Origin: Glacieibacterium frigidum
GTDB lineage: Bacteria > Pseudomonadota > Alphaproteobacteria > Sphingomonadales > Sphingomonadaceae
DNA: 64,000 bases
Assembly (NCBI RefSeq): GCF_007097155.1
Contig: NZ_VJWA01000001.1
Location: 62,001 to 126,000, forward strand
Reading direction: 5' to 3'
Within the stretch, counting starts at the first letter, position 1. Each line of letters starts with the position of its first letter. A program made the translations under genes and the position numbers. This document shows, piece by piece, positions 1 through 8,070 of this stretch. The notes below the pieces were generated by a model that saw only the letters and a program-made list of their open reading frames with translations, did not search any database and was not told the origin of the DNA.

Positions 1-2
1 TG

Positions 3-206
3 CGACCGGCGCCGCGCTGGCCGCGCATTGCCGGAACCGGCGGACTGATCGCGGCGGCAGTCGCGGCGGTCGTGCTGGTGACGCCACCGACGCTGGCGCC
101 TGCGCCGGTCACCACCGTCGCCGCGACGGCCGACATCGAGGCCGCCGACGATGCTGATTTCGCCACCCTGTTCACACCGACGCCCGACGAGGAGAGCCTG
201 ACATGA
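3..206 (+). CDS. C-terminal fragment of a single-pass membrane protein, anti-sigma-factor-like (5' end outside window)
   Basis: The frame is open from the window edge to a TGA at 204-206. The visible 67 residues are a basic stretch (RPAPRWPR), one hydrophobic helix (GLIAAAVAAVVLV) and an acidic, threonine/proline-rich tail ending in DEESLT. The stop overlaps the ATG of the next gene (ATGA), so the two are translationally coupled. A one-helix membrane protein directly before a Spy/CpxP-like protein often is the anti-sigma partner of an ECF sigma factor. That role is inferred from context only, because the cytoplasmic domain lies outside the window. It could also be an unrelated membrane protein. 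Confidence 0.5.
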   Translation, partial: RPAPRWPRIAGTGGLIAAAVAAVVLVTPPTLAPAPVTTVAATADIEAADDADFATLFTPTPDEESLT

Positions 207-748
207 AGATTTTGCTGACCGCCTCCGCCGCGCTGCTCTGCGCGACTGCGGCAGCCGCGCAGGTGACCCCGCCCGCGCCGCCCAGTCCGCCGGCGATGAC
301 GACGCCGCCAATGCCCCCGATGCCGCCGCGCGGCGGGATGCGCGGCTTCGGCGCGATGAGCGAGCCCGGACGCCAGGCGATGATGGGCGCGATGCGCGCC
401 GACCGTGCCGCGAACCGGGCCGACCACGACCGCGTCAAGGCGTCACGCGACCGGATGCTGGCCGTGCTCGATGCCGAGCGGCTCGACACCGCCGCGCTCA
501 AGCGCGCGATGGACGAGGAGCGCGAGGCCGCCAATGCCATGAAGGCGCGGCGCCAGTCGGCGATGCTCGCGGCGTTTCAGTCGCTGTCGGTTGCCGACCG
601 CCGGGCCTTCGTCGCCGACGCGCGCAGCATGCGCGACCGGGTCGAGACGCGCGTCGAGAAGCGCATGAACCGCCGGATGAAGCGCCACGGCGGGGGCGAC
701 GACATGGTCCCGCCGATGCCCCCGATGCCGCCCCAGCCGCCGCGCTGA
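203..748 (+). CDS. Spy/CpxP-like periplasmic protein (heavy-metal sensor / chaperone type)
   Basis: A 181-aa protein with a clear Sec signal peptide (MKILLTASAALLCATAAAAQ). A Pro/Met-rich linker (PPMPPMPPRGG) follows, then a charged, predicted all-helical core of about 110 residues with many Arg, Asp and Met, and the protein ends in another PPMPPMPPQPPR segment. The size, signal peptide and helical Met/Arg-rich core fit the Spy/CpxP/CnrX-like periplasmic family, which senses envelope stress or metals or acts as a chaperone. The near-identical proline-methionine motif at both ends of the mature protein is unusual. The start overlaps the upstream stop, so it is probably co-transcribed with the anti-sigma-like gene. 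Confidence 0.6.
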   Translation: MKILLTASAALLCATAAAAQVTPPAPPSPPAMTTPPMPPMPPRGGMRGFGAMSEPGRQAMMGAMRADRAANRADHDRVKASRDRMLAVLDAERLDTAALKRAMDEEREAANAMKARRQSAMLAAFQSLSVADRRAFVADARSMRDRVETRVEKRMNRRMKRHGGGDDMVPPMPPMPPQPPR

Positions 749-752
749 GGCG

Positions 753-1880
753 TCAGTCCATCAGGCTTTCGTAACGCCGCAGGTGGAAATCGGCATCGCC
801 GAACTGGCTCTCGATCATCGACGCGCGCTTGAAGTAGTGGCCGATCGCGAGCTCGTTCGAAATGCCGATGCCGCCGTGGATCTGCACCGCGCCCTGGCCG
901 ACGAAGCGAAGCCCGCGCGCGATCTTGTTCTTGGCGGCCGAGACATGCTTCGACCGGTCGGCGTCGTTGAGGCGCAGCGTCGCCATCAGCGTCATGCTGA
1001 CCGCCTGCTCGACCTCCATGAACATGTCGACCATGCGGTGCTGCAGGACCTGGAACTCGGCGATCGGTCGACCGAACTGCTTGCGCTGCCGGGCATAGTC
1101 GAGCGTGCCCTCGTGGAGGCGGCGCGCGACGCCGGCGCCTTCGGCACAGACCGCGGCGATGGCCTCGTCGACGACCTGCTCGACGAGCGGCAGCGCGCCG
1201 CCTTCGTCACCCAGCAGCTGGTCGGCGGCGGCGCGGACGTTCTCGAAATAGACTTCCGAAGCGCGCGCGCCGTCGACGGTCGGATAGTCGCGGCGCGTGA
1301 TGCCGGCAGCATCAGCCGGGATCAGGAACACCGAGACGCCGCCGCTCTCGCGCTGCGAGCCGCCGGTGCGCGCGGTGACGATGAAATGCGTCGCGAAGGG
1401 TGCGTCGCGGACGACTGCCTTGTGGCCGTTGATGACGAAGTCGCTGCCGTCCCTGCGCGCCGTGGTGCGCAGGTCGGCGAGATTGTAGCGGCCCTGCGGC
1501 TCGGCATAGGCGAAGGCGATGACGACCTGCCCGCCGATGATCTGCGGGATCACCGCATCGGCGTTGCCGCCACCCGCGCGTTTGAGGAAACCGCCGCCGA
1601 TTACGACGGTCGACAGGTAAGGTTCGATGACGAGCGCCTTCCCGATCTCCTCCATGATCACCATGTTGTCGACCGCGCCGCCGCCCAGGCCCCCATGGTC
1701 TTCGGCGAACGACGCGCCGAGGATGCCGAGCTCCTGCGCGAAGGCCTGCCACACCGCGGGGTTCCATCCGGCCTCGCCGTGCACGGTCTTCATCCGCGTC
1801 TCGAAGTCGTAGGTATCGGCGAGGTAGCGCGCGACCGAGTCGCGAACCATCGTCTGTTCGTCGCTGAAGTTGAAGTCCAC
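753..1880 (-). CDS. acyl-CoA dehydrogenase family protein (short subunit)
   Basis: A 375-aa protein with the acyl-CoA dehydrogenase fold order: helical N-terminal domain (MDFNFSDEQTMVRDSVARYL), middle beta domain, and C-terminal helical domain with the flavin/subunit-contact motif QIHGGIGISNE near residue 335. It should oxidise an acyl-CoA thioester to the enoyl-CoA with FAD. The start is GTG at 1880, preceded by GGGGAG. A second acyl-CoA dehydrogenase lies just upstream on the same strand. Paired short ACADs often form alpha2-beta2 heterotetramers, as in steroid side-chain degradation, so the pair may be one enzyme. The C-terminus lacks the YGGxxEIQR motif seen in its neighbour. The substrate cannot be read from sequence. 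Confidence 0.88.
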   Translation of the reverse strand: MDFNFSDEQTMVRDSVARYLADTYDFETRMKTVHGEAGWNPAVWQAFAQELGILGASFAEDHGGLGGGAVDNMVIMEEIGKALVIEPYLSTVVIGGGFLKRAGGGNADAVIPQIIGGQVVIAFAYAEPQGRYNLADLRTTARRDGSDFVINGHKAVVRDAPFATHFIVTARTGGSQRESGGVSVFLIPADAAGITRRDYPTVDGARASEVYFENVRAAADQLLGDEGGALPLVEQVVDEAIAAVCAEGAGVARRLHEGTLDYARQRKQFGRPIAEFQVLQHRMVDMFMEVEQAVSMTLMATLRLNDADRSKHVSAAKNKIARGLRFVGQGAVQIHGGIGISNELAIGHYFKRASMIESQFGDADFHLRRYESLMD

Positions 1881-1928
1881 GGCACTTTCTCCCCGCGCGC
1901 GTTCGGCGCTGCTTCATCTCTAGATAAA

Positions 1929-2022
1929 CGTCATGCTGGCGAACGCCAGCACCCACTCCTGCCCGCGCGCCCGTCGCCGGGTCACGCTGCGAACTGGGTG
2001 CTGGCGTCCGCCAGCATGACGC
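1929..2022. repeat. REP-type inverted repeat pair between the two acyl-CoA dehydrogenase genes
   Basis: Two arms of about 27 nt face each other at 1929-1955 and 1996-2022. Each arm is itself a small hairpin (CTGGCGAACGCCAG core) followed by CACCCA. The arms differ at one position (GCGAACG against GCGGACG). The arrangement matches the REP pair at 53891-53985, but with a CTGGCG stem in place of CCGGCG. It fills the gap between two co-directional genes and may stabilise or end the upstream transcript. Confidence 0.8.
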
Positions 2023-2031
2023 GCGCTTAGT

Positions 2032-3252
2032 TCAGAGCCCCAGCACCATCTTCGCGATGATATTCCGCTGGATCTCGTTCGAGCCGCCGTAGATCGACGT
2101 CTTGCGGACATTGAAATAGGTTGGCGCGGCGCGGTGGGCGTAGTCGGGGCCGATCGGGTGCTCGTTGTCGCCCTCGCCGAAGCCGCGGAAATAGGGCGCG
2201 CCGTAGTGGCCGACCGCTTCCAGCGCGAGTTCTGTGATGCGCTGCTGGATCTCGGTGCCCTTGATCTTGAGAAGCGACGATTCCGGCCCCGGGCCCTTGC
2301 CCGACGCTTCGCCCGCCAGCGTGCGCAGCTCGGTGAATTCGAGCGCGGCGAGATCGATCTCGAGCTCGGCGACCTTGCGCTTGAAGAACGGGTTGGCGAG
2401 CAGCGGCGCACTCTCGTCGCCGAAGCTGTCGAGTTCGGTGCGCGCGATCGCCTTGACCTTCTCGACGCCACGCTTCGAGGCCGCGACGCCGGCGATACCG
2501 GTGCGCTCGTGCGCGAGCAGGAACTTGGCGCAGGTCCAGCCCTTGTTCTCGTGGAAGACGCGGTTCTCGACCGGCACGATGACGTCCTCGAGCCAGACCT
2601 CGTTGACCTCGTGCTCGCCGCCCAGCGTGATGATCGGCCGAACGGTGATGCCCGGCGTCTTCATGTCGATCAGCAGGAAAGAGATGCCCTCCTGCGGCTT
2701 CGAAGTCGGGTCGGTGCGGACGAGGAAGAAGCCCCAGTCGGCGTGCTGCGCCAGCGTCGTCCAGGTCTTCTGGCCGTTGACCTTGTAATATTCCTTGCCG
2801 TCGTCGCCGGTGAAGCGCTCGGCCTTGGTGCGCAAGCTGGCGAGGTCCGAACCCGCACCCGGCTCCGAATAGCCCTGGCACCACCACACCTCACCCGACA
2901 GGATGCCGGGCAGATGCTGCGCCTTCTGCTCCTCGGTTCCGAAGGTCCAGATGACGGGCGCGACCATGTTGAGGCCGAAGGGCAGCAGGCGCATCGCATC
3001 GGCGCGTGCGCTCTCCTCGCCGAAGATGTACTTCTGAACCGACGTCCAGCCGGTGCCGCCATGCTCCTTGGGCCAGGCGATGCCGGCCCAGCCCTTCTTC
3101 GCCAGCGCGCGGTGCCAGCTCAGGAAATCCTCCTTCGACAGCTCCTCGCCCTCTTCGGACTTGGTGCGCAGCTGTTGCGGATAATTCTCGGCGATGAAGG
3201 CGCGAACCTCGTCGCGGAAGGCAAGGTCCTCGGGCGAAAAATCAAGGTTCAC
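2032..3252 (-). CDS. acyl-CoA dehydrogenase family protein
   Basis: A 406-aa flavoprotein of the acyl-CoA dehydrogenase superfamily. The N-terminal helical domain begins MNLDFSPEDLAFRDEVRAFI. The mid domain carries the substrate/FAD motifs GAGSDLASLRTKA (near residue 140) and the QKTWTTLAQHADW stretch. The C-terminus has YGGSNEIQRNIIAKMVLGL, the usual FAD-contact and tetramer motif. The start is GTG at 3252 with GGGGAG about 9 nt upstream. It resembles the FadE17/IpdE-like branch, which often works as a heteromer with a second short ACAD; the gene at 753-1880 is the obvious partner. A palindromic site at 3273-3290 sits just upstream and may be the operator for both. Confidence 0.9.
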   Translation of the reverse strand: MNLDFSPEDLAFRDEVRAFIAENYPQQLRTKSEEGEELSKEDFLSWHRALAKKGWAGIAWPKEHGGTGWTSVQKYIFGEESARADAMRLLPFGLNMVAPVIWTFGTEEQKAQHLPGILSGEVWWCQGYSEPGAGSDLASLRTKAERFTGDDGKEYYKVNGQKTWTTLAQHADWGFFLVRTDPTSKPQEGISFLLIDMKTPGITVRPIITLGGEHEVNEVWLEDVIVPVENRVFHENKGWTCAKFLLAHERTGIAGVAASKRGVEKVKAIARTELDSFGDESAPLLANPFFKRKVAELEIDLAALEFTELRTLAGEASGKGPGPESSLLKIKGTEIQQRITELALEAVGHYGAPYFRGFGEGDNEHPIGPDYAHRAAPTYFNVRKTSIYGGSNEIQRNIIAKMVLGL

Positions 3253-3272
3253 GACGGCGACTCCCCAGTCAG

Positions 3273-3290
3273 GTTGACGTTTACGTTAAC
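3273..3290. promoter_or_regulatory. palindromic operator candidate upstream of acyl-CoA dehydrogenase genes
   Basis: The 18-mer GTTGACGTTTACGTTAAC is nearly self-complementary (14 of 18 positions symmetric, with ACGT repeated in both halves). It lies 21 nt before the GTG of the acyl-CoA dehydrogenase gene on the minus strand. It resembles the ACGT-containing palindromes bound by regulators of acyl-CoA or branched-chain catabolism in proteobacteria (MerR-family LiuR, TetR-family types). No regulator gene is adjacent, so the binding protein is unknown. Confidence 0.45.
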
Positions 3291-3338
3291 ATGCGCGCGG
3301 AGGCTGCGCCAGCCGGGGCCGGGTGTCGCACCGCGGAT

Positions 3339-4838
3339 TCAGCTGATCGCGGCCATCTCGTACAGGAAATCGACGAAGCCCATCGAGCTGCCGACCAGCC
3401 CCTGCACCTTGGGGTTCGACGATTCGACGACGAAATACTCGTTCGGGGCATGCGCGCCGCTGCCGTGGCCCAGCCCGAACTGGCCCGCGGGCAGGCTGAC
3501 CGGCGGCGCGGTGAAGGTCGCCCCCGGCCACGATCCGGCGAGGCGCGGGAACAGCGTCGCCTGCGCCCCGGCGCGCGCGTACACCGCCTGCTGGGCGCGG
3601 ATGACGCGGCTGGTCTCGGCGGTCTCGGTCGGGTCGTAGCCGCCGCTGACCTTGACCTCGATATCGCCGAAGCCGCGCTTGGCGAGATGCGCGCGCAGCT
3701 TGGCCTGCGCCTCCTTCGCGGTCTGGTTCGGCACAAGGCGGAAGTCGAGCTTCGCGACCGCACGCCCGGGCAACACGGTCTTGCCGCCGGGGCCGGTATA
3801 GCCTGCGACCAGCCCCTCGATGTTGACCGTCGGCTGCGACGCGAGCCGCTCGGCGGCGGTGGTGCCGGTCTCGCCGTTGATCCATTGCTTCACCCCGAGC
3901 GCCGACAGCCGCTCGGCATCGTCGCTTGCCTTGGAGTTGAGCGCGATCAGCTGGCGCTCGCGGGCGGTCAGCGGGCGGACATTGTCGAACCAGCCGTCGA
4001 TCGCGGGCGTGTTGCCGTCGGGGCCGACCAGAGTCTGGAGCGCGGCGACGAGGTGGAACGACGGGCTGTCGACGATCGCGCGCAGCGACGAGTGGATGTC
4101 GCCCTTCGGACCCTTGCCCCACGCCTCGCCGCTGGCGATCAGCTCGACCTCGATCATCCCCTTGGCGCCGAGGTTGATGTCGACCGCGCCCGATTTCGCC
4201 TGCCACGCGCTCGGGATGACGATGCCCTCGCAGCGCTTGAGCGCGGCGAGCACCTGCGGGGCCTGCACGACCTGATGGAAGTTGGGCGACCCGATCTCCT
4301 CCTCGCCCTCGGCGACGAGGACGAGGTTGACCGGCAGCTTTTTGCCCGCCGCGCGGAAGGCATGCAGCGCGCCGAGGAAGGCGCCCTGCGGCCCCTTCTG
4401 GTTGACCGCGCCGCGCCCGACGATGACCTTGCCCCAGCCGGGCTTGTCGACCAGCGCGGCGTCGAACGGCGGCGAGCTCCATTCGGACGCCACCACCTGC
4501 TTGACGTCGTACATGAAGTAGATCCCCATCGTCCGCCGGGCACCGGCGTCGAGCGTCGCGAAGATGCCGGGCTGGCCGACCGTCGGCATCTTCTGCACCG
4601 TCTGGAAGCCCGCATCGCGCAGCATGTCCATGGTGAAGGCGCACGACTGCTCCATCTGCCAGTTCTCGGCGGCGATGCCGGGATGGCGGATCCACTCCTG
4701 GATGCGCGCGACGCTCGCCGCGGCACCCGCGTCGGCGGCGGTGCGGATCGCCTTCAGGTCGCCGCTGGCGGCCAGCGCCTGACCGGGCACGAACCCCAAT
4801 GCTGCCGTCGCCCCCAGCAGTTCACGCCGATCGATCAT
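3339..4838 (-). CDS. exported M20-family metallopeptidase homologue with substituted metal ligands
   Basis: A 499-aa protein with a twin-arginine-like signal (DRRELLGATAALGF). It has the M20/M25/M40 architecture: catalytic domain, inserted dimerisation domain, catalytic domain. The expected GHxDV motif reads FMYDV (His replaced by Met109, Asp111 kept). The bridging Asp of GRGxxDxKG is Asn146 (GRGAVNQKG). The usual third Asp ligand region reads VIPSAWQ (near Ser210). The GEEEIGS glutamates (179-181) and the C-terminal AHAPNEY histidine are intact. This is either a divergent clade with altered metal chemistry or a pseudo-enzyme. It is separated from the neighbouring rluA-like gene by an inverted repeat and is not obviously in an operon with the acyl-CoA dehydrogenases. 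Confidence 0.82.
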   Translation of the reverse strand: MIDRRELLGATAALGFVPGQALAASGDLKAIRTAADAGAAASVARIQEWIRHPGIAAENWQMEQSCAFTMDMLRDAGFQTVQKMPTVGQPGIFATLDAGARRTMGIYFMYDVKQVVASEWSSPPFDAALVDKPGWGKVIVGRGAVNQKGPQGAFLGALHAFRAAGKKLPVNLVLVAEGEEEIGSPNFHQVVQAPQVLAALKRCEGIVIPSAWQAKSGAVDINLGAKGMIEVELIASGEAWGKGPKGDIHSSLRAIVDSPSFHLVAALQTLVGPDGNTPAIDGWFDNVRPLTARERQLIALNSKASDDAERLSALGVKQWINGETGTTAAERLASQPTVNIEGLVAGYTGPGGKTVLPGRAVAKLDFRLVPNQTAKEAQAKLRAHLAKRGFGDIEVKVSGGYDPTETAETSRVIRAQQAVYARAGAQATLFPRLAGSWPGATFTAPPVSLPAGQFGLGHGSGAHAPNEYFVVESSNPKVQGLVGSSMGFVDFLYEMAAIS

Positions 4839-4855
4839 GACTAACCCCTTCGTTT

Positions 4856-4953
4856 CGCGCCTTTGCGGCTTTGCGTGATCCAGTCTTTCCCGCTCATCCC
4901 AAAGGTCGGCAAGAAGAATTGCTCACGCGGCGCCGCAAAGCCGCGAAAAGGCG
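4856..4953. repeat. inverted intergenic repeat (GGCTTTGCG type)
   Basis: Two arms face each other: 4856-4877 (core GCCTTTGCGGCTTTGCG) and 4931-4953, whose reverse complement has core CGCGGCTTTGCGGCG. They share CGGCTTTGCG exactly and are imperfect elsewhere. The right arm abuts the stop codon of the pseudouridine synthase gene. It looks like a dispersed intergenic element of a family different from the REP pairs at 1929 and 53891. It may also act as a processing or termination hairpin. Confidence 0.5.
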
Positions 4954-5592
4954 TCACTCCGGCCCGAGCGGCCAGTCGTCGGGAAGGGGGGCGGTGACGC
5001 GGATCGGGTCGGCGCCTTCGCGGTAGGGGATCTCGATGGCCGCGGCGTGCAGGCGCATCGGCCCGCCGCCTGCGCCATAGACCGGATCGCCGAGGATCGG
5101 GTGGCCCAGCGCCGCGGCATGAACGCGGACCTGGTGCGTGCGCCCGGTCTCGGGGCTGAACTCGACCAGCGCGCGGTTGCCGTCGCGCCGCAGCACGCGC
5201 CACCGCGTCGCGGACGCCTTGCCGCCCGCATCGACGACCATCCGCCAGCCCTGCTCGGCGCTCGAAATCTTGGCCAGCGCGGCGTCGATCCGCCCCTCGT
5301 CATCCGCCGGCGCGCCGTCGACGACCGCCAGATAGGTCTTGCCTATACGCCCGCCCTCGAACAGCTGGGTCAGCTTTTTGTGCGCCTTCGGGTGGCGCGC
5401 CAGCACGAGGCAGCCCGAGGTGTCGCGGTCCAGCCGGTGAGCCGGCTGCGGGTTTCGCACGAAGCCCTCGCGCAGCTCCCACAGATGATCCTCTAGGCTG
5501 CGCGGCGTGCGCGGCCCGGGATGGACCGCGAGGCCGGCGGGCTTGTCGATGACGAGGCAGTGCGCGTCGATGTGAAGGATCGGCAGGATCAT
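4954..5592 (-). CDS. RluA-family pseudouridine synthase
   Basis: A 212-aa protein with the RluA-family catalytic motif HRLDRDTSGCLVLAR (near residues 72-86, Asp of RLDRDTSG catalytic). It has the downstream GRTHQVRVHAAALGHPILGD block that closes the active-site cleft. It has no N-terminal S4 domain and is at the short end of the family, like RluA itself or the RluC/D-like 'pseudouridylate synthase' group. It should isomerise specific uridines in rRNA or tRNA in the cytoplasm; the target base cannot be assigned. It is divergently oriented to the flagellin gene. Confidence 0.9.
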   Translation of the reverse strand: MILPILHIDAHCLVIDKPAGLAVHPGPRTPRSLEDHLWELREGFVRNPQPAHRLDRDTSGCLVLARHPKAHKKLTQLFEGGRIGKTYLAVVDGAPADDEGRIDAALAKISSAEQGWRMVVDAGGKASATRWRVLRRDGNRALVEFSPETGRTHQVRVHAAALGHPILGDPVYGAGGGPMRLHAAAIEIPYREGADPIRVTAPLPDDWPLGPE

Positions 5593-5676
5593 GGCTGCCC
5601 CCTAGCACCGATGCCGCCATTAAGCATTTCCGGACCCCCGCCGTCCTGAGCCACGCAACCGCAACGGGAGTGGACC

Positions 5677-7863
5677 ATGACCGTCATCAACACCAACATC
5701 GCCGCACTGACCGCCCAGGCGGGCCAGCGTAGCGCGCAGATGGGCCTCAGCATGGCGATGGAGCGCCTGTCGACCGGCCAGCGCATCAACTCGGCGAAGG
5801 ACGACGCCGCCGGCCTCGCCATCGCCACCCGCATGACCTCGGACGTCCGGGGCCTCAGCGTCGCGATGCGCAACGCCAACGACGGCATCAGCCTCGCGCA
5901 GACCGCCGAAAGCGCGATGGGCGAGGTCACCAACATGCTGCAGCGCATGCGCGAACTCGCGGTGCAGGGCGCCAACGGCACGATCACCGGCGACGACCGC
6001 GCTGCACTACAGGCCGAAGTCGTGCAGCTGCGCTCCGAGATCGACAATGTCGCGACGCGCACCAACTTCAACGGCATCAAGCTGCTCGACGGCTCGGCCA
6101 AGGGCCTGCTGCTGCAGACCGGCAGCCGCGCCGGCGAGACCGTCAGCTTCGGCATCGGCAGCGCCAAGGCGACCGACCTCGGCACCGGGCGCACCGCCGC
6201 GCTGACCGCGACGGGCAGCTATGAGGCGACGGCGTCGAACCTGACCGCCAACCAGGCACTGAGCGCCGGCGACCTCGTCATCAACGGCGTGACCATCGGC
6301 TCGGGCTCAGCCGACGACGACAATGTCAGCTCGAGCGAGAAGTCGGCGTCGGCGCTGGCCAAGGCCGCCGCGATCAACCGCGCCAGTGCCGAGACGGGGG
6401 TGCGCGCCGTCGTCGGCAAGGCGGTGATGACCGGCACCGCGATGACCGCCGCGACGCTGACCGGCACGATCACGATCAACGGCAAGACCACCGACACGAT
6501 CACCACCAACACCAATGCCGCGCAGAGCCGCAAGCTGGTGCTCGACGCGATCAACGCGATCAGCGGCCAGACGGGCGTCGTCGCGGTCGACACCGGCGAC
6601 GACAATGCCGGGCTGCGCCTCGAGGCCGCCGACGGGCGCAACATCGTCGTCTCGATGACGACGCTCACCGGCGCCGCCACGGGCGTCAAGACCGGCGCGC
6701 AGTCGGGCACCTTCTCGCTCGTCGCCGACAACGGCAAGCCGATCGACGTCGGCTCGACGGGGTCGGGGCGGATCAGCCGCTCGGGGCTGACGGCGGGCAG
6801 CTACGAGCGCGGCGTCTCGACCGCTTCGACCGACGCCCGCGCCGTCGCGACGAGTGCGGCAACCGCCTACACGCTCAACAACGGCGACCTCAGCATCAAC
6901 GGGACCAACATCCGCGGCGCGACGGCCGAGGACGACGTGTTCTCCGATGCGACCGCGCTGTCGTCGAAAAAGGCTGCGAGTGCCATCGCCATCGCCAACG
7001 CCATCAACGCATCGTCGGACACGACGGGCGTCAAGGCATCGGCGAACGCGCTGACGCTGACCTCGTCGACGACCACGGTGATCGGCGCGACCGCCACCGC
7101 GACGCTGGTGATCAACGGCGTCAGCCTCGACGTGACGCTCGACGCCGCGGACTCGGCGCAGGCGACGCGCGATAACGTCGCCAAGGAGATCAACAAGTAC
7201 AGCGGCCTGTCGGGCGTCACCGCCAAGGACAATGGCCGCGGCGGGCTCGAACTGACCGCTGCCGACGGGCGCAACATCAGCGTCTGGGTCGACAGCGACG
7301 AGGCGACCGCGGCGAACCTCGGGCTGGGCGGCGTCACGGTACAGGGCACCGGCACGGCCTACACCGTCGTCGGCGTCACCGACCCGACCGACGTCTCGGC
7401 GTCCGCGGTGCAGACCGCCTATTCGACCGTCTCGCTCAGCGCGTCGAAGGGCATCGAGGTCAAGGCGGGCAGCCTCGCATTCGGCAGTGCGTCGAATTTC
7501 ACGCGGCTCGGCTTCGAGGAGAACAGCTACGGCACCGACAAGGGCGGGCTGAAGATCCGCGACGTCGATGTCTCGACCTCCGAAGGCGCCAGCGCCGCGC
7601 TCGGCGCGATCGACGAGGCGCTGCAATCGGTCAACATCGACCGCGCCAACCTCGGTGCTGTACAGAATCGGCTGGAGGCGACGGTCAACAACATCACCTC
7701 GAACGTCACCAACCTGTCGGCCAGCCGCAGCCGCATTCAGGACGCCGACTTCGCCGCGGAGACGACCAACCTGGCGAAGGCGCAGGTGCTCAGCCAGGCC
7801 GCGCAGGCGATGCTGGCGCAGGCCAACCAGAGCCAGCAGCAGGTCCTCCAGCTGCTCCGCTAA
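5677..7863 (+). CDS. flagellin, large, with duplicated central insert
   Basis: A 728-aa protein, far longer than the 270-300 aa of most alphaproteobacterial flagellins. The N-terminal D0/D1 region ([40 protein letters not shown]) covers about residues 1-150. The C-terminal D1/D0 region (residues about 640-728) ends in [20 protein letters not shown]. Between them lie two homologous modules. Each has a [20 protein letters not shown] hook-IN-like motif, an AxAIAxAINA helix and an L-AADGRNI strand, at about residues 190-330 and 390-545. This points to an internal duplication of the surface-exposed D2/D3-type domain. RBS GGGAG precedes the ATG. No other flagellar gene is near; a strong terminator and a tRNA follow. 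Confidence 0.95.
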   Translation: MTVINTNIAALTAQAGQRSAQMGLSMAMERLSTGQRINSAKDDAAGLAIATRMTSDVRGLSVAMRNANDGISLAQTAESAMGEVTNMLQRMRELAVQGANGTITGDDRAALQAEVVQLRSEIDNVATRTNFNGIKLLDGSAKGLLLQTGSRAGETVSFGIGSAKATDLGTGRTAALTATGSYEATASNLTANQALSAGDLVINGVTIGSGSADDDNVSSSEKSASALAKAAAINRASAETGVRAVVGKAVMTGTAMTAATLTGTITINGKTTDTITTNTNAAQSRKLVLDAINAISGQTGVVAVDTGDDNAGLRLEAADGRNIVVSMTTLTGAATGVKTGAQSGTFSLVADNGKPIDVGSTGSGRISRSGLTAGSYERGVSTASTDARAVATSAATAYTLNNGDLSINGTNIRGATAEDDVFSDATALSSKKAASAIAIANAINASSDTTGVKASANALTLTSSTTTVIGATATATLVINGVSLDVTLDAADSAQATRDNVAKEINKYSGLSGVTAKDNGRGGLELTAADGRNISVWVDSDEATAANLGLGGVTVQGTGTAYTVVGVTDPTDVSASAVQTAYSTVSLSASKGIEVKAGSLAFGSASNFTRLGFEENSYGTDKGGLKIRDVDVSTSEGASAALGAIDEALQSVNIDRANLGAVQNRLEATVNNITSNVTNLSASRSRIQDADFAAETTNLAKAQVLSQAAQAMLAQANQSQQQVLQLLR

Positions 7864-7883
7864 TTCCGCTTACCCCTCGACCT

Positions 7884-7914
7884 CGCCCGGCGCTCACCCC
7901 GCCGGGCGTTTTTT
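7884..7914 (+). terminator. Rho-independent terminator after flagellin
   Basis: A perfect 9-bp stem (CGCCCGGCG at 7884-7892, CGCCGGGCG at 7900-7908) with a 7-nt loop is followed by six T (7909-7914). It lies 20 nt after the flagellin stop codon and separates it from tRNA-Ser. Confidence 0.93.
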
Positions 7915-7959
7915 CGTGCGCGGCACCGACACGCATGCTACGCGCCGCGTCCGCGCAGC

Positions 7960-8050
7960 GGAGCGGTGGCCGAGTGGTCGAAGGCGCACGCCTGGAAAGT
8001 GTGTATGGGTCAAAAGCCCATCGTGGGTTCGAATCCCACCCGCTCCGCCA
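7960..8050 (+). tRNA. tRNA-Ser (GGA anticodon)
   Basis: The acceptor stem GGAGCGG (7960-7966) pairs with CCGCTCC (8040-8046); the discriminator is G and the CCA end is encoded (8048-8050). The D-arm carries GAGTGGTCGAAGGC. The anticodon stem-loop CACGC-CTGGAAA-GTGTG places anticodon GGA at 7994-7996. It has a long type II variable arm (TATGGGTCAAAAGCCCATC), typical of serine tRNA, and the T-loop GGTTCGAATCC. It reads UCC/UCU codons. Confidence 0.97.
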
Positions 8051-8070
8051 CGGACCAGTTTGGACAGGTC

